This document shows, piece after piece, positions 1-7,074 of a DNA stretch of 40,669 nt (positions are counted from its first letter, which is position 1; each line of letters opens with the position of its first letter). A model generated the notes under the pieces. That model was given only the letters and a program-made list of their open reading frames with translations. It did not search any database and was not told where the DNA came from. The position numbers were made by a program, and so were the translations under genes. The stretch lies in the NCBI GenBank assembly GCA_964416315.1, contig CAYQDR010000030.1, positions 1 through 40,669 of the forward strand, in the 5' to 3' direction. Source of the DNA: CAYQDR01 sp964416315. Its GTDB lineage: Bacteria > Methylomirabilota > Methylomirabilia > Rokubacteriales > DASRDR01.

Positions 1-117
1 CGGTGGTCGCCGTATCTTCGGCAGCTGGCTCACTACGCGCGGCTCCGGGCTCGCGCAGGCGGCGACGACCACGGCCAGCGTCGCCAGAGCCAGGGGCCGG
101 CGGACCCTCGGGCTCAC
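1..117 (-). CDS. gspD: N-terminus of a lipoprotein-like protein, probably the type II secretin GspD (partial)
   Basis: Only the first 39 codons lie in the window; the gene runs off the left edge. It starts with GTG at 117, overlapping the TGA of the preceding gspC-like gene (GTGA), the coupling used throughout this operon. The translation is a short basic N-region (MSPRVRRP), a hydrophobic stretch and a lipobox-like VVAAC with Cys at residue 21, so the product is probably exported and lipidated. Last in a gsp operon that otherwise lacks a secretin, it is most simply GspD, the outer-membrane channel. That identity rests on position only, since no secretin domain is visible. A pilotin or other operon lipoprotein is the alternative. 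Confidence 0.6.
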   Translation of the reverse strand, partial: MSPRVRRPLALATLAVVVAACASPEPRVVSQLPKIRRPP

Positions 118-869
118 TCGCCCTCCTCTGCGTCGGGCGCAGGCTGGGGCGGCGCAGGCACGGGGCGCCCCGGCTCCGGGAAGAGCCGGCGGGGGACACG
201 CGGGACCGTCCGGCCGGGTGCCTCGCCCGTCGGGCCCCCGATGCCCGCCCCGGGGACGACCGGGGCAAGCACGCCAGGGGCCGGCGTGGTCCGGGGCTCG
301 AGTGGCGTGACCGGGACCGCGGGCGCGCCGGGCGTCCGCGCCGGCACGGGCTGGGCCGGTGGCTTCGGCTTCGAGGGGTCCCGGAGGAGGACCGCGTAGG
401 TCTCGGCACCGCGGCGCAGCACGACCCGATCCGCCTGGATCTGCTCGCTGCGGCTGTCGGCGATCGTGTCCCCGATCTTGTAGGGGAACACCTTCCGTGT
501 CGGCGGGTCCTCGAGGTAGGCGCGCCCGCTATCGACCCCGAGGAGCACCCCCCAGAGCCGCGGCTTGGCCGCGGCCGGGGCGGTCCCCGCCGGTGTCGTC
601 GCCGCCCGCGACGGCTCCGGCGGCGTCTCGGTGCGCGCCGGGCTGAAGAGGTTTCGTTCGCCGACCCCGGCGTATGCCGACAGCGGCGCCCGGGTCGTCG
701 GCGGCGCCGGCGTCCCGGCGGGTGCGCTCTCCGAGGTCGCCCCGGTCGAGGCCGGCGGGGGCGCTGCCGGCGGCCGTTCCCGCCACACGGCGACCAGCCG
801 GATCGCGACCGCCACGAGCACGATCAGGACGGCGTCGGCGAGGAGGAGCCAGCGGCTGCGCATCGTCAC
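114..869 (-). CDS. gspC: Type II secretion inner-membrane protein, GspC-like
   Basis: A 251-residue bitopic protein with one membrane helix (about residues 7-28), a Pro/Ala-rich linker, an NLFSP motif at 73-77 and a compact beta-rich domain at about 103-163 resembling the homology region of GspC (also seen in PilP), which contacts the secretin. The C-terminal 85 residues are a Pro-rich low-complexity tail; I see no PDZ domain, which proteobacterial GspC often has. The start is GTG at 869, overlapping the gspM stop; an ATG two codons further in is also possible. Position next to gspM and the putative gspD supports the role of linking the inner-membrane platform to the secretin. PilP-like naming would be equally defensible. 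Confidence 0.72.
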   Translation of the reverse strand: MTMRSRWLLLADAVLIVLVAVAIRLVAVWRERPPAAPPPASTGATSESAPAGTPAPPTTRAPLSAYAGVGERNLFSPARTETPPEPSRAATTPAGTAPAAAKPRLWGVLLGVDSGRAYLEDPPTRKVFPYKIGDTIADSRSEQIQADRVVLRRGAETYAVLLRDPSKPKPPAQPVPARTPGAPAVPVTPLEPRTTPAPGVLAPVVPGAGIGGPTGEAPGRTVPRVPRRLFPEPGRPVPAPPQPAPDAEEGE

Positions 870-1477
870 GATCCCGGTTTCCGGGCCGGCTCAGTGCGAC
901 CCGGACGCGTATCGCCCTCGGGCCCACCGGCGGTCGCGATGTACCCGGAGAGCGCCAGGGTGGCCGTCAGCTCGCGTGGCGTCCCGACCGAGGCGACCCG
1001 TAGCTTGAGGTCGCTCACCCCGAGCAGCACCGGGGTGCCCTCGAGGCGGTGCAGGAAGGCGACGATGGGGCGGATGGGGCCCCAGAGCGTCACCTCCACG
1101 GGCACCTCGGCGTAGCCGCCGCGCTCGGCCGTCGGCAGCACGCGCTCGCTCCGCACCTCGACGCCGGTCTCCTGGGCCGTCGTCTTCACGAGCTTCTGGA
1201 GCTCCGACGCTGCGAGCGGCGGCTTGTCCCCCGGCAGGAGGCGGACGCGGCGCTGCGTGATCTCCGCCTCGAGCGCCTGGAGCTGGCGGCGGTAGAGCTC
1301 CCGGCGGGCGACGAGCCGCTGGCGTTGCGCGAGCCGCTCCTCACCGGCCGCGATGCGCGTCCGTCGCTGATCCTGGCGTTCGAGGAGGTCGCCCGCGAAC
1401 GTGTAGCCCAGGACGACCGCGACCACGACCATGCCGCCCAGGACGAACCGGCGCTCCCGGGGCTGGAGTCGGATCAC
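866..1477 (-). CDS. gspM: Type II secretion inner-membrane protein GspM (PilO-like)
   Basis: 203 residues: a short cytoplasmic tail (about 10 residues), one membrane helix (about 11-27), a charged coiled-coil region at about 33-75 and a periplasmic alpha/beta domain, the layout of GspM/PilO. Its family role is to dimerise with GspL and stabilise the assembly platform that carries the GspE ATPase. The start is GTG at 1477, overlapping the gspL TGA (GTGA). A longer frame is open upstream but lies inside gspL and reads as low-complexity Arg/Pro/Ala sequence, so it was not used. The C-terminal tail from about residue 180 is polar and rich in Pro, Arg and Gly. Confidence 0.82.
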   Translation of the reverse strand: MIRLQPRERRFVLGGMVVVAVVLGYTFAGDLLERQDQRRTRIAAGEERLAQRQRLVARRELYRRQLQALEAEITQRRVRLLPGDKPPLAASELQKLVKTTAQETGVEVRSERVLPTAERGGYAEVPVEVTLWGPIRPIVAFLHRLEGTPVLLGVSDLKLRVASVGTPRELTATLALSGYIATAGGPEGDTRPGRTEPARKPGS

Positions 1478-2847
1478 GGCGAGCGCGTTCCCGCCGGCCG
1501 GGCAGCGCGCTCCCACCCCGCCCGGAGCCGGAACTGCTCGCGGTCGCGCCCCTTCGTGACCGGGGACGTGAACTCGACCGTGTCGAGGGTCGGTGACGCC
1601 TCGAGCAGGGGAATGAGCTGCGAGGCCGCAGCCGCGAACCCGGCCAGCTCGAGCCCCTTGCGGTCGATGGAGAGATTCGTCAGCCACACGTCGGGTGGCA
1701 GGAGGTCCGTCAGCTCGCGGAGGACTGGGAGCAGAGGCACGTGCTGGCTGTCGAAGCCACGGAGCGTCTCGGCCTCGCGTCGCGCCCGCTGGACCGCGCC
1801 CACGAGCTGCTCGACTTCGCGGACCTCGGGGCCGAGCTGCTCGATGGCGCGGTTCAGGGCGGCCAGGCGCCGCTCGTCCCGGACCGCCGTGGCTACCGGG
1901 ATCGCGAGGCCGAGGAGGAGCGCGGCGACGGCCAGCGCGGCCGTGGCGGCCACGGGCCAGGGGAAGGGCCGCGGCCGGAGCTCCTCCGGCATCAGGTTGG
2001 TGCGCAGGCTGCCGCGGAGCGGATGGCGCAGCGCCACGGCGAGGGCAGCCACGAACGGCGAGTCCGGGGTGAGGCCGGCGAGCCCGGAAGGCAGCGGGAT
2101 GCCGGTGCGCACGGGCAACTCGGTCCACCCCGGTCCGCCCGCGTGGCCACCCGTGACGAAGACCTCGGTGACGGCGGCGCGGTCGTCGGGCGGGAGGCCG
2201 GCGAGGCTCTTCCGGAGCTCCTCGCCGAGGACGCGGCCTCGCCCCGGGGCGTCGTCGGGCAGGGGGAAGGCCCGGCTCAGGATCGGCCGGCCGCTCCGGA
2301 CCACGACGAGCTCGGCCTCGCCGTCCTCCAGGTGCAGCACGACGCTCCCCGCACGCGGCGCGCCATCGCGGTCACGGCCCGCGAGCGCCCCCAGGCTGTG
2401 GATCGTGAGGTCCACGAGCCGCGGGGTGAGCCCGGCGTCCCGCAGGAGCTGCTGGACGCGCTCGGTGCTCCGCCGCTCCGCCGCCACGAGGAGGATCCGG
2501 CTCGGCTGCCCCGGCGATGCGTCGAGGACGTGGAAGTCGAAGACCGCGTCCGATGGCGGAAACGGCAGGTGTCGCTCGAGCTCGAACCCGATCATGCGCC
2601 GCAGGTCGGCGCCAGCGACGGGCGGCACATCGAGCATCTTGACGACCGCCCGCCGACGCGGGAGGCCGACGTGGACCCGACGCCCGCGCACGCCCAGTTC
2701 CCGGAGCTTCGCCCGGAGCGCGCCACCGACGTCGTCGGCGGCCTCGAGGCTGAAGCTGTGGAGCACCCGGACGCTCCCGAAGCCGCGGTGGACCACGACG
2801 CCGTCGATCCGCTCCTCGCGCAGGCAGAGCCCGATGACCTCGCTCAC
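1474..2847 (-). CDS. gspL: Type II secretion protein GspL (PilM-like and PilN-like parts in one chain)
   Basis: 457 residues. The N-terminal ~280 residues look like the actin-like cytoplasmic domain of GspL/PilM, with a FELERHLPFP stretch typical of this family. A single membrane helix follows at about 315-335, then a coiled coil and a periplasmic domain with LPPDVWLTNLSID, a PilN-type signature. The family anchors the GspE ATPase to the inner membrane and pairs with GspM. The start is GTG at 2847, overlapping the gspK TGA (GTGA); the longer upstream frame is Arg/Gly-rich shadow sequence. The PilM+PilN look is known for GspL in general but is unusually clear here. Confidence 0.85.
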   Translation of the reverse strand: MSEVIGLCLREERIDGVVVHRGFGSVRVLHSFSLEAADDVGGALRAKLRELGVRGRRVHVGLPRRRAVVKMLDVPPVAGADLRRMIGFELERHLPFPPSDAVFDFHVLDASPGQPSRILLVAAERRSTERVQQLLRDAGLTPRLVDLTIHSLGALAGRDRDGAPRAGSVVLHLEDGEAELVVVRSGRPILSRAFPLPDDAPGRGRVLGEELRKSLAGLPPDDRAAVTEVFVTGGHAGGPGWTELPVRTGIPLPSGLAGLTPDSPFVAALAVALRHPLRGSLRTNLMPEELRPRPFPWPVAATAALAVAALLLGLAIPVATAVRDERRLAALNRAIEQLGPEVREVEQLVGAVQRARREAETLRGFDSQHVPLLPVLRELTDLLPPDVWLTNLSIDRKGLELAGFAAAASQLIPLLEASPTLDTVEFTSPVTKGRDREQFRLRAGWERAARPAGTRSP

Positions 2848-3827
2848 ATCGGATCTCCGGTTGCCGGAGGCTCCTCGGCCCGCCACCGCCAGGCGAGCAG
2901 GGTCACGCGGGCCACGCCGTCCCGCCCCGCCCGGCGCTGGACGAGCGCCGTGAGCGTGCGACGCCCGTGCCCGGGCACCGCGCCCCACGCCTCGATCCGG
3001 AACGCCTCGGACCGCGTGGTCTGTCTGCCGCGGCGGAGCTGGGCGCTCAGGAGGGAGAGCTCGACGTACGGGCGCCCCGCGATCAGGAGCTCGAGTTCCG
3101 CCTGGGCGAAGCCGAGCGCCCGGAGCACGGTCGGGCTCGCGGTGTTGACGTTGATCGCGCCCGTGCCGGCCACCGTCACGTACTCGAGGAGTCCCGGGGC
3201 TTCCGGCCGCCCGTAGAAGATCTCGGGAGTGATCCCGCGGACCTGGAGCAGCTCCTCCACGGCGTCGAAGTCGCCGTTCTTGGCCCGGTAGGGGACGGGC
3301 AGCCCCAGGTAGTAGTCGCTCTCCGCACCGTTCAGCCGATGTTCCTCGTTCGCGTCACGCCAGTCCAGGATCGAGCCCACGATCACGTCGCGCGTTTCGC
3401 GCTCGACGCCCAGCTCGCTGAGGAGGCGGTGGAGGACGTCCGGCGTGACGCGATTCAGGTTGAGCCGGGCGTCCTCGTCCGTGATGCGGTAGGAGAGACG
3501 CCCGGGTCCGAGGGCGATCTCGGTCCGCTCGGGCGCCTTGGCCGCTCCCAGGCGAGTGCGGCGGAAGACCAGGAGACCCTGCTCGTCGAGATGCTGGGCC
3601 AGCGCCTCGGGCAGGATCTCGGCGACGGCGCGCTGGTAGCCCGCCTCGGCGAGGTGGCTCGCGGCGAGCGCGGCGCGGAAGTTGAGGGTCGTCGTCGCCT
3701 CGAGGCGCATCGCCTGGGCGAATTCCCCGAGGACGGCCAGGAGCACGGAGAGGACGAGGAGCACGACGACGAGCGCGATGCCGCGCGCCCCGCCCCGAAT
3801 TCGCATGGCCGGCCGCCCGCGCGTCAC
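2844..3827 (-). CDS. gspK: Type II secretion minor pseudopilin GspK
   Basis: 327 residues from GTG at 3827, overlapping the gspJ stop, or 320 from an ATG at 3806. Either start leaves a basic leader ending ARG before IALVVVLLVLSV, the prepilin-peptidase-type N-terminus of GspK (no Glu at +5, as usual for GspK). The large globular part carries the paired helix-hairpin-like segments typical of the family: LNLNRVTPDVLHRLL and INVNTASPTVLRAL. GspK caps the tip of the pseudopilus with GspI and GspJ, which are encoded just upstream. Length and motifs fit the family well. Confidence 0.88.
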   Translation of the reverse strand: MTRGRPAMRIRGGARGIALVVVLLVLSVLLAVLGEFAQAMRLEATTTLNFRAALAASHLAEAGYQRAVAEILPEALAQHLDEQGLLVFRRTRLGAAKAPERTEIALGPGRLSYRITDEDARLNLNRVTPDVLHRLLSELGVERETRDVIVGSILDWRDANEEHRLNGAESDYYLGLPVPYRAKNGDFDAVEELLQVRGITPEIFYGRPEAPGLLEYVTVAGTGAINVNTASPTVLRALGFAQAELELLIAGRPYVELSLLSAQLRRGRQTTRSEAFRIEAWGAVPGHGRRTLTALVQRRAGRDGVARVTLLAWRWRAEEPPATGDPM

Positions 3828-4438
3828 GGCGCCCTCTTGCCGAGCGGGATCGGCACCACCAGGCCGACGACCCGCTCGGGGCGGCCGCGGTCGCGCACGG
3901 TGAGCTCGACCCGCACTGCGGTCGGCAGGCCTGCCGCCGTCTTCCCGTCCCACGCGTCCTGCCAGACCCCCTGGTCGTCCCGGTACTGGAGCCGGAGCCC
4001 CGTGACCGAGCGGGCGAGCACCGTCGGGGGACCGTCGGCGAAGGGCTCCTCGGCCGGGACCAGCCGCTCGACGACGCGGAGCTCGGCCTCGCCCCCGTGG
4101 CGCAGGATGACCGCGTGGAACGGCACCGCCGGTGCGTCGAGGGCGAGCGGCGGCGCCGTGGTGATCCAGCCGACCTCGGCGGACTCGCCCCGGAAGAGCA
4201 CGACCCGCTCGAGCCCGCCGCCGAGCCGACCGCGGTACGGGTAGGCCGCCCCGAGCGCTTCGGTCAAGAGCTCCACGACGGCCCGGATCTCCTGCTGGGC
4301 CGCGGCTTGCCGCTCCCCGGCCTCCCATGCCCCGACGCCGACGCGCAGGCTTCCGACGAGCACGACGATGATCACGGCGAGGATCGCCAGGGCGAGGAGC
4401 ACCTCGACCAGCGTCATGCCACGGTGGCGACTGCTCAC
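3824..4438 (-). CDS. gspJ: Type II secretion minor pseudopilin GspJ
   Basis: 204 residues. The seven-residue leader MSSRHRG is followed by MTLVEVLLALAIL, a class III prepilin cleavage site with Glu at +5, then a hydrophobic helix and a beta-rich globular domain of the size expected for GspJ. The start is GTG at 4438, overlapping the TGA of gspI. GspJ forms the pseudopilus tip complex with GspI and GspK, encoded on either side in the usual H-I-J-K order. Confidence 0.88.
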   Translation of the reverse strand: MSSRHRGMTLVEVLLALAILAVIIVVLVGSLRVGVGAWEAGERQAAAQQEIRAVVELLTEALGAAYPYRGRLGGGLERVVLFRGESAEVGWITTAPPLALDAPAVPFHAVILRHGGEAELRVVERLVPAEEPFADGPPTVLARSVTGLRLQYRDDQGVWQDAWDGKTAAGLPTAVRVELTVRDRGRPERVVGLVVPIPLGKRAP

Positions 4439-4824
4439 GGCTTCGCTCCCCAGGCGCGCAGCGTCGCGAGCTCCACGCGTCGGCTCTTTCCCCAGCGCAC
4501 CTCGACGGTGACGCGCGCGAGCCGGACCGTCTCGGCGCCCGGCTCGTCCGGCGGCACCGGCCGGAGCTCGGGCTCGAGCGTCACCCGCCGCGTCCAGCGG
4601 TAGTCGCCCGCGCTCCCTTCGTTCGTGCCCTCCTCGAGCGGCTCCGGTCCCACCTCGGCGAGCATCGCGTGGGCGAGGAGCGTGGCTTCGACGTGGTCGC
4701 CCGACGAGCGGGCCAGGCGCAGGCCGCCGCCGAAGAGCTGGAGCGCGGCGACCACCGTGACCGAGAGGATCGTAAGCGCGACGAGCACTTCGAGCAGCGT
4801 GAAGCCTGTCTCGCTCCGCCTCAC
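4435..4824 (-). CDS. gspI: Type II secretion minor pseudopilin GspI
   Basis: 129 residues. The leader MRRSETG precedes FTLLEVLVALTILSV, a textbook prepilin processing site with Glu at +5. Length matches GspI. The start is GTG at 4824, overlapping the gspH TGA; the upstream extension of the frame lies within gspH and is Arg-rich shadow sequence. It is the core of the pseudopilus tip with GspJ and GspK. Confidence 0.88.
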   Translation of the reverse strand: MRRSETGFTLLEVLVALTILSVTVVAALQLFGGGLRLARSSGDHVEATLLAHAMLAEVGPEPLEEGTNEGSAGDYRWTRRVTLEPELRPVPPDEPGAETVRLARVTVEVRWGKSRRVELATLRAWGAKP

Positions 4825-5273
4825 GAGGCGGTCTCCCGCGCGACGGCCACCCGGCCGGTCACGGGCTCGACCGTGATGAGGAGCCGCCGCCCGCCAGGCC
4901 CCTCGAGCTGCCACCGCGTCTCCCGCGAGGTCCCGCGCGGCGAGAAGGTGAGCGTCTCGCCGCCTCGCGCGACGTCGAGCCGAATCCCCGGCGCGAGGGT
5001 GAGCTCGCGGACTGGACGGTCGGCGCCGCTGGCCGTCACGGCGATGGCGTGCCGCGCCCGGTCGAGCGTGACGCGCGTCGCCCGGCGCTGGGTCACCGCG
5101 TGCTGCCGGGCTTCGCGGAGGAGCGCCGCGACGCGTCCCGCCTCGGTTCGCAGCCGGACGGTCTGCGTGCCCCGACCCACCATCGGGAGGACGAGCGCGG
5201 CCGCCACCGCCGCGATTGCCAGCACGACGATGAGCTCGATCAGCGTGAGACCAGCCGGGCGCAGGGCTCGCAT
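4821..5273 (-). CDS. gspH: Type II secretion minor pseudopilin GspH
   Basis: 150 residues. The leader MRALRPAG precedes LTLIELIVVLAIAAV (Gly at -1, Glu at +5), followed by a beta-rich domain of GspH/FimT type. The start is ATG at 5273, sharing bases with the gspG TGA (ATGA). It sits between the major pseudopilin GspG and GspI, as expected, and probably links the shaft to the tip complex. Confidence 0.87.
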   Translation of the reverse strand: MRALRPAGLTLIELIVVLAIAAVAAALVLPMVGRGTQTVRLRTEAGRVAALLREARQHAVTQRRATRVTLDRARHAIAVTASGADRPVRELTLAPGIRLDVARGGETLTFSPRGTSRETRWQLEGPGGRRLLITVEPVTGRVAVARETAS

Positions 5274-5818
5274 CAGCCCTTGCCCTCCCGGCCCCAGCTC
5301 GCGATGTCGGCAGCCTCGCCCTCGCCCCCCGGTGCGTTGTCGGCGCCGTAGGACCAGATGTCGTACTCCCCGTGGTCGCCCGGGCTCTTGTAGTGGTACG
5401 GGCTCCCCCACGGGTCGCGCGGGACGTCCTTCTTCAGGTACGGGCCGGCCCAGCCCGCGACGTTGCCAGGGTTGACCTGGAGCCCTTGCAGGCCCTCCGG
5501 CGTCGTGGGGTAGCGACCGACGTCCAGGCGGAAGTGGTCGAGCGCCGCGCCGAACAGCTCGATCTGGATGCGGGCCGCCTCCTGCTTGGACTGCCCGACG
5601 CGCCCGAACAGCCGCGGGCCGACGAGCCCGACGAGGAGGCCCAGGATGATGACGACGACCAGGAGCTCGATCAGCGTGAACCCGCCGTCGTTCCGGCGGA
5701 GGCCGGGCCGAGAACCGAGCAGATCAAGGACGCAGGCCCGACGGGCGCCGAGGCGTATGCCGCATACGTTGAGGTGCCCGGAGGGCCGAGGACGCCGAGA
5801 TGCGACGGTTATCGGCAC
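5273..5818 (-). CDS. gspG: Type II secretion major pseudopilin GspG
   Basis: The mature part is a standard GspG: GG before FTLIELLVVVIILGLL, then a short domain with RYPTTPEGLQGL, YLKKDVPRDPWGSPYHY and GEYDIWSYGADN, the region that binds calcium in this family. GspG polymerises into the pseudopilus. The start is uncertain. The only conventional start codon in frame between the gspF stop and the cleavage site is GTG at 5818, two bases past the gspF TAG, which gives 181 residues with a 46-residue leader; normal leaders are 5-15 residues. No good ribosome-binding site precedes it, so translation probably depends on coupling to gspF. A rare CTG start nearer the cleavage site is possible. Confidence 0.88.
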   Translation of the reverse strand: MPITVASRRPRPSGHLNVCGIRLGARRACVLDLLGSRPGLRRNDGGFTLIELLVVVIILGLLVGLVGPRLFGRVGQSKQEAARIQIELFGAALDHFRLDVGRYPTTPEGLQGLQVNPGNVAGWAGPYLKKDVPRDPWGSPYHYKSPGDHGEYDIWSYGADNAPGGEGEAADIASWGREGKG

Positions 5819-5820
5819 GG

Positions 5821-7041
5821 CTAGAGGGGGAGCTCGTTGATGCTCAAGATCGCCAGCAAGATCGACACGACGATCCCCAGCACGACGAGCCCGAGCGCCA
5901 GGATGATGACCGGCTCGAGGAGCGCGAGGAGCCGCCGGAGCGCCACCCGGACCTCCGCCTCGTACGCACCGGCGACGCGCCCGAGCATCTCCTCCATCCG
6001 TCCGGTCTCCTCGCCGACCTGCACCATGTGGACCGCCATCCCGGGGAAGGCGCCGCTCTCCGCCATTGGACGGGTGAGCCCGTCGCCCCGCTTCACGCCT
6101 TCCTGGACGGTCCCGAGGCCCAGGGCGACGACGCGGTTCGCCGTCACCTCGCGCGCGACGCCTAGCGCGGTGAGGAGGGGAACCCCGGCGTGGAGCAAGG
6201 TGCCCAGTGTCCGGGCGACGCGCGCGACCTCGACCTTGCGCAGGAGGTCCCCGAGGAGCGGGAGATCGAGGAGCCAGCGGTCCACGGCCAGGCGACCGCG
6301 CTCCGAGCGTGTGACGAGCTGCCAGGTGAGAAGCGCCCCGAGGACCGCGAGCGCGATCACCCACCAGTACGTGGTGAGCGCCTCGCTCACCCCGAGCAGG
6401 ATGCGCGTGGGCAGGGGGAGCGCCTGGCCCAGGTCGCTGAAGATGACCGCGAAGCGTGGGAGCACGAAGGTCATGAGGAAGACGATTGCGCCCACGCCGA
6501 CCGTGGCGATGAGGGCGGGGTAGATCATCGCCGACACCAGCGCGTCGCGCAGCTCCCGGGCGGCCTCGAGGTGCTCCGCGAGCCGGCGGAGGGCGACCTC
6601 GAGCACCCCGCCCTTCTCCCCGGCCCGCACCGTGTTGACGTACAGGCGCGAGAACGGACGGGGCTGGTGGCGGCTCAGGGCGTCCGCCAGGGTGGAGCCG
6701 GCGCGCACACTCTGGCCGACATCCTGGACGATCTGCCGGAGCCGCGGGCTCACGGACAGGTCGGCCAGGATGGTGAGCGTCCGGTCGAGGGGGAGCCCCG
6801 CCTCCACGAGCGTGGCGAGCTGCTGGGTGAGGGCGAGAACCTCGCGAGCCGGGACGCTGCGCGCGGCGAGCGGCATCCTCAGACGAGCCAGGCGCCCCCG
6901 CTCGTCTGCCGGGTCGACCCGGAGGGGGAAGTACGCCTCGCGGTGCAGGCGCTCGACGACCGCCCCCGAGTCGTGGGCTTCCATCACGCCGTCGATCGTG
7001 CGCCCGTTCCGGTCGGCCGCACGGTAGCTAAACACGGGCAT
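5821..7041 (-). CDS. gspF: Type II secretion inner-membrane platform protein GspF
   Basis: 406 residues, normal for GspF. Two homologous cytoplasmic helical domains (about 65-190 and 270-390) alternate with membrane segments at about 170-195, 220-240 and 375-400. Family motifs visible are LATLVEAGLPLDRTL, VRAGEKGGVLEVAL and VGEETGRMEEML. GspF is the inner-membrane core that couples GspE-driven motion to pseudopilus growth. The gene lies 33 bases downstream of gspE and is followed at two bases by the gspG start. Confidence 0.93.
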   Translation of the reverse strand: MPVFSYRAADRNGRTIDGVMEAHDSGAVVERLHREAYFPLRVDPADERGRLARLRMPLAARSVPAREVLALTQQLATLVEAGLPLDRTLTILADLSVSPRLRQIVQDVGQSVRAGSTLADALSRHQPRPFSRLYVNTVRAGEKGGVLEVALRRLAEHLEAARELRDALVSAMIYPALIATVGVGAIVFLMTFVLPRFAVIFSDLGQALPLPTRILLGVSEALTTYWWVIALAVLGALLTWQLVTRSERGRLAVDRWLLDLPLLGDLLRKVEVARVARTLGTLLHAGVPLLTALGVAREVTANRVVALGLGTVQEGVKRGDGLTRPMAESGAFPGMAVHMVQVGEETGRMEEMLGRVAGAYEAEVRVALRRLLALLEPVIILALGLVVLGIVVSILLAILSINELPL

Positions 7042-7074
7042 GGGTCACGCGCTCCGGGGTGAGGCCCGAGCGCC

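Noticed and set aside
6..1115. Long plus-strand frames opposite the gsp operon
   Set aside because: They are antisense shadows; the minus-strand genes have recognisable domains and coupled starts.
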